A stretch of DNA of 64,000 nucleotides from Bacteroidaceae bacterium (GCA_017962495.1 JAGCVH010000009.1:1-64000); one strand, 5' to 3'. Positions 7,768 to 15,975 are shown, counted from the stretch's first letter. A program made the numbers and translations. Notes: generated by a model not told the origin, from the letters alone.

Positions 7768-8808
7768 ATGTACTTAGTATATAATGAACAGACTGGTGAT
7801 TTTGAAGAGAAACTATATAAAGACCCGCCAGAGATCACTTTTCAAATAACGAATAGTGGGGAATTTGTGTTTAAGGACGAGGAGGCTCATTTGAAATGGT
7901 CAGTCAAAGATGCCGATTCGCTTACATTAGATGGAATTGAATTGGACATTCAAAATTCCTCACAAGATATCAAATGTGATGAGGTCGGGCGCCGTGAATT
8001 TATCTTGGTTGCCAAAAATCCATGCGGAGAGACAAAAAAATCTTTATCGGTATTTGTTATTGAAAAAACCTATTTTGAGATAAGACTCTCAAAGCCAAAG
8101 CTTAGGAAGGGTAAGAATGAAACATGTGAAGTGGAATGGAATATCCATAATGCGAGCTCTGCAACTCTAATTACAGGTCGTAAAAAGAATGAAATTCCAT
8201 TAAGTGGAACAACAAGCCTTTCTCCTAAAAATACAAAGGTATTGCGTTTTGAAGCGTTGGCAAATGATGGTCAAACAATCTTCTCGGAAGAAATAAAAAT
8301 AGGAGTATATGAAGAGTGCTCTATACAATTATTTAAGGCCGATAAACTCTATGTCTTTCCCCAAATTCCAATTAAGTTATCATGGAATACTAAACACGCA
8401 AAACATGTATGGCTCGGTGACGAGGAAGTAAATGCAAGAGGGAGTAAAAAGATAAAGCAGGATAAGGAAACGATATATGTTCTAAAAGCGGAGGATGAAT
8501 TCGGAATAAAAGAGGAACGTATCTGTGTACAGATGCTTCCCATCCCACAAGTGAAATCCTTGCTTGTTCCTACGCCACAAATTACAAATAACCTATCTGT
8601 GTCCATAAAGCAACCACGATACAATGTAAGTCTTCGGATGCCCAATATTCATGTGATGGGAGTGGATTTGCAATTGCCTCATGTACCATCACTAAAGGAT
8701 AAGGGCTTGATGGTAGATTTGTCCTTACCCGAACTTAAACGGCCAGGCTTACTAAAAGAATTTAAGAGTTTGTTCAGTTATTATTACAATAAGATTAAAC
8801 ACGCATAA
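7768..8808 (+). CDS. Tag-motif protein with three Ig-like domains
   Basis: A 346-residue protein. It begins with YNEQTGDFE (residues 5-13), then has three beta-rich Ig/PKD-like units of about 80 residues. Each has the pattern 'W-(S/N)-x-x-(D/N/K)-A' near its start (LKWSVKDADS, VEWNIHNASS, LSWNTKHAKH), and the first and third end in a 'L-A-x-(N/D)-x-x-G' turn. A proline-rich C-terminal tail with a short basic amphipathic end (FKSLFSYYYNKIK) follows. No signal peptide is visible, which is unusual for Ig-like repeats and suggests an intracellular scaffold. It lies directly before the DUF4407 membrane gene. The domain call rests on pattern recognition only. Confidence 0.72.
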   Translation: MYLVYNEQTGDFEEKLYKDPPEITFQITNSGEFVFKDEEAHLKWSVKDADSLTLDGIELDIQNSSQDIKCDEVGRREFILVAKNPCGETKKSLSVFVIEKTYFEIRLSKPKLRKGKNETCEVEWNIHNASSATLITGRKKNEIPLSGTTSLSPKNTKVLRFEALANDGQTIFSEEIKIGVYEECSIQLFKADKLYVFPQIPIKLSWNTKHAKHVWLGDEEVNARGSKKIKQDKETIYVLKAEDEFGIKEERICVQMLPIPQVKSLLVPTPQITNNLSVSIKQPRYNVSLRMPNIHVMGVDLQLPHVPSLKDKGLMVDLSLPELKRPGLLKEFKSLFSYYYNKIKHA

Positions 8809-8810
8809 AA

Positions 8811-10112
8811 ATGAAAAATACACATGAAACAAATCAGACTTCTATCTTCAAAAATGGAGAAAAAGTAGAGTGGGGAGGTTTCCTTAATGAATTCCTTTGG
8901 ATATGTGCTGGAGTTAACCGTAGAGTCCTTCGCCAATGTCCCACGGACTATGCAAAATATGCAGGTGTAGGTGGAACTATTCTTTTTACTGCAATATTAG
9001 CAAGCATTTCAGGAGGATATGCAATTTATAAAGTATTTGCTGATGAGATTCTAAATAAGGTTACAAATATGTATGAAACAGATACTCATGCAGTCATTAT
9101 TGCGGCAGTATTTGGAGTGATATGGGGCTTGATGATTTTCAATCTTGACCGTTTTATGGTTAATACAATGTATTCAGATGGAACCCATAGAATAACGTCG
9201 GAAGAATGGAAAGGGGCACGTCCCAGATTAGTCCTTGCCGTTTTTATAGGTATCGTTATTTCAACTCCGATAGAACTTAGACTTTTTAAAGATAAAATTG
9301 GTCTTGAAGTTAGAAGTGCTCAGAAAGACGCATTAAGTAAAATGGATGAAAAACAGCAATATATCAAAAAAATGATTTCTAAGTTGGAGGAACAGAAAAG
9401 TGAGAATAACCAAAGAGTTGATGAAAAGAGAGAAGAAAGAGCTAAAATAGAAGATCAAGCATATAAAGAAGCTACGGGAACAGGTGGTAGCGGCAAAGTT
9501 GGCATTGGGATATATACTAAACAATTACAGCAAAGGGCGGAAAACCTCCAAAGAGAGGTTAATCGATTACAAGATGAAGCAGACAGGGCAAATGCTGCAA
9601 TAGATACACAATTGGATAAATATTATAGTCAATTAAATGAGCATACAATAGATGACAATGTTGCAGCGAAATCAATGAAGGGTTTTTGTGCCGAATTGGA
9701 TGCTTTGAATACAATAACTAACCCCTTTACGGATTTTGGTCTATTCTTAGCAAGAATTTTAATTATGTTTTTGTTTGTAGCAATAGAGGTTATTCCTACT
9801 TTATTCAAATTAATGATGATAGATGGGCCATACGATGCGATATTAAAAGCGGAGAAGCATCGAGTACGAGTCCTTTCAGACAAACGAATCTCGGACATCA
9901 ACGATGAGATAAACACCGAAGTACAGATTTCTACAAAGAAAAATCAAGAACGTCTTGAAGCGGAATTACTTGCCAATAAAAAAGTAATGGAACAAATCGC
10001 CACAGCCCAAGCCGAACTCCTGCAAACGGCCATTGAAGCATGGCGCAAAGAAGAACTTGCAAAGATAAAAGATAATCCATCGGAGTATATACAAACAAAT
10101 AATAAGGTATAA
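8811..10112 (+). CDS. DUF4407 membrane protein with coiled coils
   Basis: A 433-residue protein that I recognise as DUF4407 from DYAKYAGVGGTILFTA and WGLMIFNLDRF. Predicted membrane segments lie at about 51-73, 94-112, 139-155 and 303-330. Between the third and fourth is a long charged coiled coil (about 165-285), and a second coiled coil makes up the C-terminus (about 345-430). It is probably an inner-membrane anchor or scaffold. DUF4407 proteins often occur in accessory loci of Bacteroidetes, but their function is unknown to me. Only 2 bases separate it from the Ig-like gene, so the two are expected to work together. Confidence 0.88.
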   Translation: MKNTHETNQTSIFKNGEKVEWGGFLNEFLWICAGVNRRVLRQCPTDYAKYAGVGGTILFTAILASISGGYAIYKVFADEILNKVTNMYETDTHAVIIAAVFGVIWGLMIFNLDRFMVNTMYSDGTHRITSEEWKGARPRLVLAVFIGIVISTPIELRLFKDKIGLEVRSAQKDALSKMDEKQQYIKKMISKLEEQKSENNQRVDEKREERAKIEDQAYKEATGTGGSGKVGIGIYTKQLQQRAENLQREVNRLQDEADRANAAIDTQLDKYYSQLNEHTIDDNVAAKSMKGFCAELDALNTITNPFTDFGLFLARILIMFLFVAIEVIPTLFKLMMIDGPYDAILKAEKHRVRVLSDKRISDINDEINTEVQISTKKNQERLEAELLANKKVMEQIATAQAELLQTAIEAWRKEELAKIKDNPSEYIQTNNKV

Positions 10113-10116
10113 TATA

Positions 10117-10632
10117 ATGAATACACAGCAAAATCATGCATTCTTCTATTCATTAAAAGAGTTTGATATAGGAAGTGTCCTTAAACCGATAAAGCACCTG
10201 TCTGAAGAAGGAACTCAGAAGTCAAAATTGGAAGAAGCCCTAGAGATAACAAGGCTCTGTGAATATAAAACGTATCCATCCAGACTGAGATGTATATTTG
10301 TTGCTTCTACAGAGGAGTCTGCAAACGAATGGTTTAAATCAATAAAAGCCCCATCTCAGAAATTTTCTACATTGGAATATCATTATTACGTATATGAACT
10401 GGTTACTCATGAAAATATCTACTGGTTTAATGCAGATATATTGCACGAGATTGTATACAAATTATATAAAGGGTTAGATGAAATAGCAAAAGACTATTGG
10501 GACTCATGTGTAATAGAGAACCCCAATCATAAAGATTGCAAAATGGAGGGCATCGTTAAGGGAGAAATGGAGATCCTGAAGAAAAAAAGGATGCTGCTTG
10601 ATAAAGACAGAGTCTATAAGGAAATTATATAA
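10117..10632 (+). CDS. DUF2441-like protein, unknown function
   Basis: A 171-residue soluble protein starting MNTQQNHAFFYSLKEFDIG. Its layout resembles DUF2441: an N-terminal F-Y-S/H-L strand, a basic 'P-SR-R-IFVA' segment (YPSRLRCIFVAS), a tyrosine-rich strand (LEYHYYVYEL) and a C-terminal helix with an 'A-x-x-YW' motif (AKDYWDS). The assignment is from memory of the pattern and is only moderate. The gene starts 4 bases after the DUF4407 stop and continues the operon. No signal peptide or membrane segment. Confidence 0.65.
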   Translation: MNTQQNHAFFYSLKEFDIGSVLKPIKHLSEEGTQKSKLEEALEITRLCEYKTYPSRLRCIFVASTEESANEWFKSIKAPSQKFSTLEYHYYVYELVTHENIYWFNADILHEIVYKLYKGLDEIAKDYWDSCVIENPNHKDCKMEGIVKGEMEILKKKRMLLDKDRVYKEII

Positions 10633-10639
10633 TTCAATT

Positions 10640-10810
10640 ATGAAGAAATCAATTCCCGTCCCTGGCCTTTCTTTTTCATGGAAACGAGCACTGGGCATAA
10701 CTAAACTGAAACAAAAGATTAGTCGTGCGACGGGCATCCCCATGTCTAAGGCTGGGGTTGAGAGGAAAATCGGTAGCACGATAATCAAGATAATACAAAA
10801 ACATAAATAA
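10640..10810 (+). CDS. 56-aa basic protein
   Basis: A small lysine- and arginine-rich protein containing SFSWKRALGITKLKQKI and ending in a run of basic residues. It starts 7 bases after the previous stop and ends 7 bases before the next start, so it fits the operon. I have seen similar short 'KRALGI-x-x-x-K-K-I-x-R-x-TGIP' proteins in other bacteria but know no function. Its 5' end is echoed in the intergenic DNA at 12042-12110. Confidence 0.65.
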   Translation: MKKSIPVPGLSFSWKRALGITKLKQKISRATGIPMSKAGVERKIGSTIIKIIQKHK

Positions 10811-10817
10811 CAAATAG

Positions 10818-12038
10818 ATGGAAACAAAGGGCAATGCTTATCAAGAAGAATGGGAGAACACGCTTCGTGGAAGATCGAAGAACGAACTGTTGGAGATTTT
10901 AGAGAAATCGGGACAATATGAAGAAGCATTTATTCATTTGGTAAGTCAGAGACTACATGATGAATTCTCAATCGAGGATTCCGAAATAGAGAATATCCTG
11001 AGAGAGCATAAAGAGCAGAAGAAGGTAGCAATAACAAGTGAATATTTAAGACAGAATACAGGAATTCACGGATGGCTCTCCTTTTTCTTATTCACTATTA
11101 CAATCGGTGGATTATTTTGTGCTATAATTCAATTCGTCCACTTTGACATGCATGAGTTAATCCTATCTGTTGGGGATGTTATATACGGAGTAATTATATT
11201 TGTTTTGTCTATTTACATATTATATGCTTTTTCCTATCGAAAGCCCAATGCCGTTTTCTTGGGAAAGGCATATATTATAACAGTCTTCATTGTTAATCTG
11301 TTGACGGCAATAGGAGGGACGGATGACAAGATACATCCCTACGGTAGTTTAATATGGGGGCCAATATGGTTCTTGTATCTTCAATACTCAGAACAAGTTA
11401 AAGAAGTCATACCAAAAACTTTCAGGAAGATTGGTAAAAGGGATTATTTACTTGTAGGTTCTCTAATTGTAATACCTTTATTGTTCATCATTGTAAGCAT
11501 TATGTTTCCTTCCATTGATACACAATATGAAAATGAGATATCATATACAGCGCAGGATGAAGTTTCACAAACATCATTGGCTGATAACAGATACAAACTA
11601 TCCTCCTTGTCAGAAAATGAGCGAACAGATGAGCGGATAGTATTTGCGATTCCCGATGGTTTTTCTTGTGAGCGGTTAGAAGATTCGGAATCGGGAATGA
11701 TAGTTTATCAGTTAGAAAGCGAAGATAATGCATCAATAAGAATTTGCAGTGGCGTGGATGAAGATAGTAGTGAAAAGAGTTTTGATGATTATGCGTCTAA
11801 TTGGGAAGAAAAAGATCTAAAACCCCATGTACGTAAGCGACTTCCGAACGTACAACATGAGATTCATGATTGGGAATATCGCATTAAGGTAGTAGAATAC
11901 AATGTCAATGGCTCTATTCTGTATTGGCGTTTCATTATGATGTATCATAAATCATTGTCCGTCGTTTGTCTGTTGTCATGCTATGATTATGGACAAGACA
12001 ATTATGTCCATGAGATATTGCACTCTGTTCGGATATAA
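10818..12038 (+). CDS. DUF2569-like multi-pass membrane protein with C-terminal soluble domain
   Basis: A 406-residue protein. Residues 1-75 are charged and helical. About 85-185 hold four hydrophobic segments beginning IHGWLSFFLFTITIGGL, which resembles DUF2569. A further membrane segment lies at about 215-235 (YLLVGSLIVIPLLFIIVSIMF). The remaining 170 residues form a soluble domain with a 'FAIPDGFSCE' start, similar to small domains that follow a single membrane helix in other Bacteroidetes proteins. It appears to be the last gene of the JAB/E2/E1/Clp run. The function is unknown. Confidence 0.7.
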   Translation: METKGNAYQEEWENTLRGRSKNELLEILEKSGQYEEAFIHLVSQRLHDEFSIEDSEIENILREHKEQKKVAITSEYLRQNTGIHGWLSFFLFTITIGGLFCAIIQFVHFDMHELILSVGDVIYGVIIFVLSIYILYAFSYRKPNAVFLGKAYIITVFIVNLLTAIGGTDDKIHPYGSLIWGPIWFLYLQYSEQVKEVIPKTFRKIGKRDYLLVGSLIVIPLLFIIVSIMFPSIDTQYENEISYTAQDEVSQTSLADNRYKLSSLSENERTDERIVFAIPDGFSCERLEDSESGMIVYQLESEDNASIRICSGVDEDSSEKSFDDYASNWEEKDLKPHVRKRLPNVQHEIHDWEYRIKVVEYNVNGSILYWRFIMMYHKSLSVVCLLSCYDYGQDNYVHEILHSVRI

Positions 12039-12041
12039 TAA

Positions 12042-12110
12042 GGCCCTATCCCGACTCTTTCCTTTTCATGGAAGCGAGTGCTGGGGCAAGGCGGCTTCGG
12101 CATAAACTAA
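12042..12110 (+). pseudogene. Relic sharing its start with the 56-aa basic protein
   Basis: One frame reads GPIPTLSFSWKRVLGQGGFG before a stop. It matches the first part of the protein encoded at 10640 (IPVPGLSFSWKRALG), and the DNA of the two is clearly similar. The LGQGGFG end looks like the glycine loop of a serine/threonine kinase, so this may be a truncated remnant of a kinase-type gene. No RBS or full frame remains. Confidence 0.4.
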
Positions 12111-12165
12111 TATGTGAACGAGAACAAGTTCTTCTACTATATGTATAATATTAAAAAATGATGCT

Positions 12166-12945
12166 ATGAAAGGTTTTATTGTATATGCTTTTGCGATAAT
12201 AATCAGCTGTACAACTTTTGCCCAGGATAATACTGGAACTGCAAATTATATTGTAAAAGGGAATGAATGCTATCTTGATGGAAATTATGTTTTAGCCGTC
12301 TTTTGGTATCGAAAGGCCGCGGAACAAGGAGACATGTTTGGGCAGTCAAATTTAGCCTATTGCTATGAGAAAGGATTAGGTATAGGTCAAGACTATAAAG
12401 AAGCGGCGAACTGGTATCGAAAGGCCGCAGAACAAGGAGATACTATAGCCCAAGTCAATTTAGGGTATCTATATTATCGTGGAAATGGCGTGAGACAAGA
12501 CAATGAAGAAGCAAAGAGATGGTTTAGATTGGCTGTGGTTCAAGGAAGTGAATCTGCGAAGGAATCTTTAAAAGAGATAACAGAGATGGAAGGCTTATCA
12601 AAGAAATTAGGCGTAGATGTTTCTAAATATAAACCTGAAATTCCTGATGTGTCTGCTGAATTTCCAGGAGATGTTTATGAATGGCTCTCTGAACGCATCA
12701 TATATCCTCAAGAATGTGTACAGAAAGGAATCGAAGGGAAAGTTTCAGTTCAGTTTATTGTTGAAAAGGATGGTAGTCTTGATAGTATAAAAGTATTGAG
12801 ATCACCAAATGTTCTGTTATCTCAGGAGGTGGTAAGGCTTGTAAAGGAAATGCCTAAATGGAAACCAGCACAAGATAATGGAAAACCCGTAGAAATGAGA
12901 TATGTTTTACCCGTTATATTTAGATTACCACAAGAGAAAAAATAA
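12166..12945 (+). CDS. Secreted Sel1-repeat protein with TonB C-terminal domain
   Basis: A 259-residue protein with a signal peptide (residues 1-19, ending TTFA-Q). Sel1-like repeats follow at about 30-140: 'A-x-x-WYRKAAEQGD-x-x-x-Q-x-NL-x-Y-x-Y-x-x-G-x-G' is seen twice, flanked by degenerate units. A TonB-like domain lies at about 175-257 (YPQECVQKGIEGKVSVQFIVEKDG ... WKPAQDNGKPVEMRYVLPVIF). It should sit in the periplasm, where Sel1 repeats bind proteins and the TonB fold may contact an envelope partner. Two hits of 'YRKAAEQGD' are almost identical in DNA, a sign of repeat expansion. It stands alone between two gaps. Confidence 0.85.
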   Translation: MKGFIVYAFAIIISCTTFAQDNTGTANYIVKGNECYLDGNYVLAVFWYRKAAEQGDMFGQSNLAYCYEKGLGIGQDYKEAANWYRKAAEQGDTIAQVNLGYLYYRGNGVRQDNEEAKRWFRLAVVQGSESAKESLKEITEMEGLSKKLGVDVSKYKPEIPDVSAEFPGDVYEWLSERIIYPQECVQKGIEGKVSVQFIVEKDGSLDSIKVLRSPNVLLSQEVVRLVKEMPKWKPAQDNGKPVEMRYVLPVIFRLPQEKK

Positions 12946-13100
12946 CCATGCAACACCTACAACCAAACACCACCTTGCAGGGTGGGAAAAACAGGATAGA
13001 AAAATAGTTTATACTTTATTCGATAACTAATTTCATACATTAAACTAAGCATTTCGTACAATGAGCAGTTATATGTTGTAGTGTAGTGAAAAGAATAATA

Positions 13101-13108
13101 TATCTTTG
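13101..13108 (+). promoter_or_regulatory. -7 promoter box (TATCTTTG)
   Basis: TATCTTTG, 40 bases before the zinc-ribbon lipoprotein start at 13149, matches TAnnTTTG. It indicates an independent transcript for that gene. Confidence 0.65.
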
Positions 13109-13148
13109 CGATGTGAAACTTGAGTATTAACTTTAATACATTGGAATC

Positions 13149-13781
13149 ATGAAAAAATTTTTTACGAGTCGTTATTATCTATTATTACTTGTCAGTTCGT
13201 TATCTTTATTGTCTTGTTCCAACTCTGGTTCTTCTTCATATTCTGAAGGGGAAACAAACGAATATACATGGAGAGAATGCGACAATTGTAATGGGGATGG
13301 ATACATTAGTGAAGTTTGTCCTAAATGTGATGGGCTGGGATATTCATTAAAGAAACATACCGAGGAAGGATATTCATGCCCAACATGTCATGGACAAAGT
13401 CAAAAAATATGTAGCGAATGTAATGGTAATGGATATACCCCCTGCTATAACTGTTCAAACGGCACCGTCCGATGCACCTATTGTTCTGGAAGCGGACGCA
13501 AAACAACATTTGTCATTGATGAATATATCACCACAGAGTGTGTAATGTGTAACGGACGTGGATATCAGACCTGTGGTAAATGTAACGGAGATAGGCGTAT
13601 CTTTTGCAGCAGATGCATGGGTGACGGGCTTGTATCATGTCCGACATGTTATGGTTCTGGTGGAACTAAATATTCAACAGAGGTTATTGATGGCAAGAAG
13701 ACATGTTCTAAATGTGATGGCTCTGGTAGTATAAGATATACATGTCCTGAATGTGATGGTAGAGGTAAAATTAAGCAATAA
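13149..13781 (+). CDS. Lipoprotein with many CxxCxGxG zinc-finger repeats (DnaJ-type)
   Basis: A 210-residue protein. A signal peptide ends in the lipobox LLSC (C23), so it should be lipid-anchored outside the inner membrane. The rest consists of about nine CxxC units, mostly CxxCxGxG, as in the central zinc domain of DnaJ. There is no J domain and no C-terminal substrate domain. Such a cysteine-rich protein in the envelope is unusual, since DnaJ zinc fingers are cytoplasmic. Zinc or heme binding, or redox activity, is possible. It has its own promoter box and is followed by a tiny hydrophobic ORF. Confidence 0.8.
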   Translation: MKKFFTSRYYLLLLVSSLSLLSCSNSGSSSYSEGETNEYTWRECDNCNGDGYISEVCPKCDGLGYSLKKHTEEGYSCPTCHGQSQKICSECNGNGYTPCYNCSNGTVRCTYCSGSGRKTTFVIDEYITTECVMCNGRGYQTCGKCNGDRRIFCSRCMGDGLVSCPTCYGSGGTKYSTEVIDGKKTCSKCDGSGSIRYTCPECDGRGKIKQ

Positions 13782-13834
13782 CCATAATTTCATGTTAAAA
13801 TTTGCAATTAACTGAGGACGCAGCGGCCGGTGCA

Positions 13835-13936
13835 ATGGCAGGAGGATGTATGGCGGCCGGATGCCTCGCAAGAATTGCGTTGGCAGCATTAGGCATTTTA
13901 TTTGTGTTGTGGTTGTTCGGAGTTTTATTCGGATAA
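13835..13936 (+). CDS. Possible 33-aa hydrophobic peptide
   Basis: ATG at 13835 gives MAGGCMAAGCLARIALAALG followed by a hydrophobic, FG-ending stretch, a single membrane span. The frame has no other start and no strong RBS. It ends 13 bases before the next gene, so it may be a small membrane peptide or only the tail of a lost gene. Weakly supported. Confidence 0.35.
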   Translation: MAGGCMAAGCLARIALAALGILFVLWLFGVLFG

Positions 13937-13949
13937 ACAAGATTGTGAC

Positions 13950-14543
13950 ATGGAGCACTTTCTTGTAGTGTTAGTGGGTGTTCTTGTGATTGCGATAGTA
14001 AGGACATTGATTGGCGACAAAGATTCTTCAAACGAAAAAAATATAAAACAAAAGAGTATAGAAGATAACAATAAGATGCAAATCACGCAAAGCGGCGTGG
14101 AAGTGGAAATAGGTACACGCGACTTTCTGATGCGTGTATTGATAGAAATCGGGTGTCAATATACAATAGACGAGGAGAATAGAATCTGTTTCGACTATCA
14201 GGGAGAACATTTGTGGGCGTATGCGGACAATGAATGCAAGTTCGTTGTTATGTATGATGCCTTTTGGGAGAGTTGCGAACTCTTTGATGTAGAGAAGGTT
14301 GCAAATATGAAACGGGCTATCAACAATGTAAACCTCAATGAAACCGTTACTGTTATTTACACAATAAATGAGGCTGATAACACGATGTGGGTGCATTGTA
14401 AGAAAAACTTCCTCTTCATACCGGAAATACAAAGTGCCGATGCCTATCTGCGTTCGATATTTGCATCCCTTTTCCAGGCCCATCACGCCCTTGGGGCAGA
14501 GTTGGAACGACTGAAGAAAAACGGAATGCCCCCACAGGTTTAG
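13950..14543 (+). CDS. Membrane-anchored YbjN-like protein
   Basis: A 197-residue protein from the ATG at 13950; the upstream TTG/GTG starts are less likely. An N-terminal membrane helix (MEHFLVVLVGVLVIAIVRTL) is followed by a polar linker and a domain from about 50-170. The pattern of that domain (FLMRVLIEIGCQYTID ... ICFDYQGEHLWAYAD ... VYTI-type strands) resembles the YbjN/type III chaperone-like fold. Such proteins are presumed protein-binding. The gene lies among small toxin/immunity-type genes of the island; its function is unknown. Confidence 0.6.
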   Translation: MEHFLVVLVGVLVIAIVRTLIGDKDSSNEKNIKQKSIEDNNKMQITQSGVEVEIGTRDFLMRVLIEIGCQYTIDEENRICFDYQGEHLWAYADNECKFVVMYDAFWESCELFDVEKVANMKRAINNVNLNETVTVIYTINEADNTMWVHCKKNFLFIPEIQSADAYLRSIFASLFQAHHALGAELERLKKNGMPPQV

Positions 14544-15184
14544 GATTAAAAGAATTACATACAACAAATCATCTATTTCATACAAGCAAGTAGCAGAAAT
14601 GTCTACGTAAGAAAAAAAATGAAGAGTTACATTAAGAGGAGACATAGCTTATAACGAAGAATTCTATAAACATTTGCACTTGCATGAAGATGAAGATGAA
14701 GGTGAAGATGAAGATGGATATCCAAATCCACCAAATGCAGATGAAAATGAAGACAAATGGTTAGAATATTCGGACAGATCTCTACGTATAATTACTAAAT
14801 ATTACATAGTTTAAAACTATCTCTCACTTCCTTCACTGCGAAAAGACCGAAGTACAAAGGCATCGTGACGAAGTGAGGGATGTGAGGGATAAAAATATAA
14901 GTACATGTGATATATATCGTTCACTTTCCTGACACCTTTTGCCTTTAGTGAACGCGAATGAGACGCCGCACGCCTGAATGGAGTAGGTATGAAGAATTAC
15001 GCAAGAAATATTCAAAACCCATTGTGAGAATTGAATAAAATGGAAACGAAAACGTAGAAGTTGAGGACTATGCGAAAATTTAGAAATAAACGAAATATGA
15101 GTTTCGCCAATAGGATTCTTTAAATATAAAAGGGGAGCTAAGCTATTGAATAACAGCCAATTTGCATAATTCAAAAATAAATTG
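14544..15184. other. Gene-poor interval with an acidic ORF relic
   Basis: No intact gene is seen in these 640 bases. One frame, closing at 14814, encodes an acidic stretch (HEDEDEGEDEDGY, then KWLEYSDRS) but has no start codon and runs into a stop upstream, so it looks like the 3' end of a decayed gene. From 14822 to 14900 the text around 'CTCACTTCC ... GAAGTGAGGG' forms a loose inverted repeat. The rest is AT-rich and shows nothing I can name. Confidence 0.5.
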
Positions 15185-15192
15185 TAACTTTG
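15185..15192 (+). promoter_or_regulatory. -7 promoter box (TAACTTTG)
   Basis: TAACTTTG fits TAnnTTTG, with a TTTG about 20 bases upstream as a -33 box. The next ATG (15197) is only 4 bases after it, so the transcript would be leaderless or translation would start at a later ATG. Confidence 0.55.
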
Positions 15193-15196
15193 CAGC

Positions 15197-15370
15197 ATGA
15201 AATATATAAAACATCCCGAGTTTAATTACATTGAACAAACCCTCTTTACTTTTCTTAAAAGATTACACATGTTCAATCAAGAAAAGTTTATGAAAGAGGT
15301 ATTCCCTCACCTTCATACTAATAAAAGTTGGAGTTCGATAGAAAAGTTCGTAAACGAGACAAAAGGTTAA
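15197..15370 (+). CDS. Small helical protein of 57 aa
   Basis: ATG 15197 gives MKYIKHPEFNYIEQTLF..., with an end rich in K, W and S (TNKSWSSIEKFVNETKG). No known motif. It is followed 4 bases later by the DUF6717 gene and could be co-transcribed with it. The first ATG is very close to the promoter box; the internal ATG at codon 26 (MFNQEKF) is an alternative start. Function unknown. Confidence 0.5.
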   Translation: MKYIKHPEFNYIEQTLFTFLKRLHMFNQEKFMKEVFPHLHTNKSWSSIEKFVNETKG

Positions 15371-15374
15371 TGTG

Positions 15375-15770
15375 ATGAAAACAGTGTTTAAGATTCTGAA
15401 AACTCTATTCTTTAGAAGAAAAGAGTACGATGTCTCATTTACGAAAGAAGAGAATGACAGATGGTATGTCGATTTCCCTGGATGGCCATTAAGTCACGAT
15501 AATCTGGAAATGGTGGCAGGAGCTGACGACCTTTTGGATTATCTCAGCATGGGGCATCGTCACATTCAGCTACGTGTTCGTGTTTCAAATAACGATATTC
15601 CTTCTACAGGGGTAAAACTTACGAAAGACCACTCCCGTTTGACACAAGGTGCCTTCTATAATGTAGTGAATGGTGGAAGGACAAAACGCCTATGGCTTTG
15701 TCCCGTAACCCTTTGCGTACTTGGGCGATACCCTAAATATATTATAATAGAAACACATAGGATTAATTAA
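15375..15770 (+). CDS. DUF6717-family protein, copy 1
   Basis: A 131-residue protein that I place in DUF6717 from the segment DNLEMVAGADDLLDYL (about 38-53) and the 'W-x-(V/C)-x-LP/FPGW' start. It is homologous to the product at 17302 (EDLEMVDGADNLLDFL). These small proteins are common in polymorphic toxin and immunity regions of Bacteroidetes, so an immunity role is plausible but unproven. The ATG at 15375 is used; a GTG precedes it by one codon. Confidence 0.7.
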   Translation: MKTVFKILKTLFFRRKEYDVSFTKEENDRWYVDFPGWPLSHDNLEMVAGADDLLDYLSMGHRHIQLRVRVSNNDIPSTGVKLTKDHSRLTQGAFYNVVNGGRTKRLWLCPVTLCVLGRYPKYIIIETHRIN

Positions 15771-15975
15771 TAAATTCTATAACATTATATTTCATAGTTG
15801 ATAAATTTATTATGAAGGAAACACCAGCCTTATCAATCTGGAGAAGTAACCGTAGGCAACCACAAGTCGATAATTAAAGAGTGGGAAGTAAAGACGCTCC
15901 TTGTAGAGTTGTACGGGATAGTGGAATGTAGTAATAAATTTATTAATATGCTAAAATTATTAAATATTATGAATT

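Noticed and set aside
1575-12038. CBASS or thiamine/molybdopterin operon
   Set aside because: No cyclase (CD-NTase) or effector of CBASS, and no ThiS/MoaD-like or thiazole/molybdopterin genes accompany the E1-like gene.
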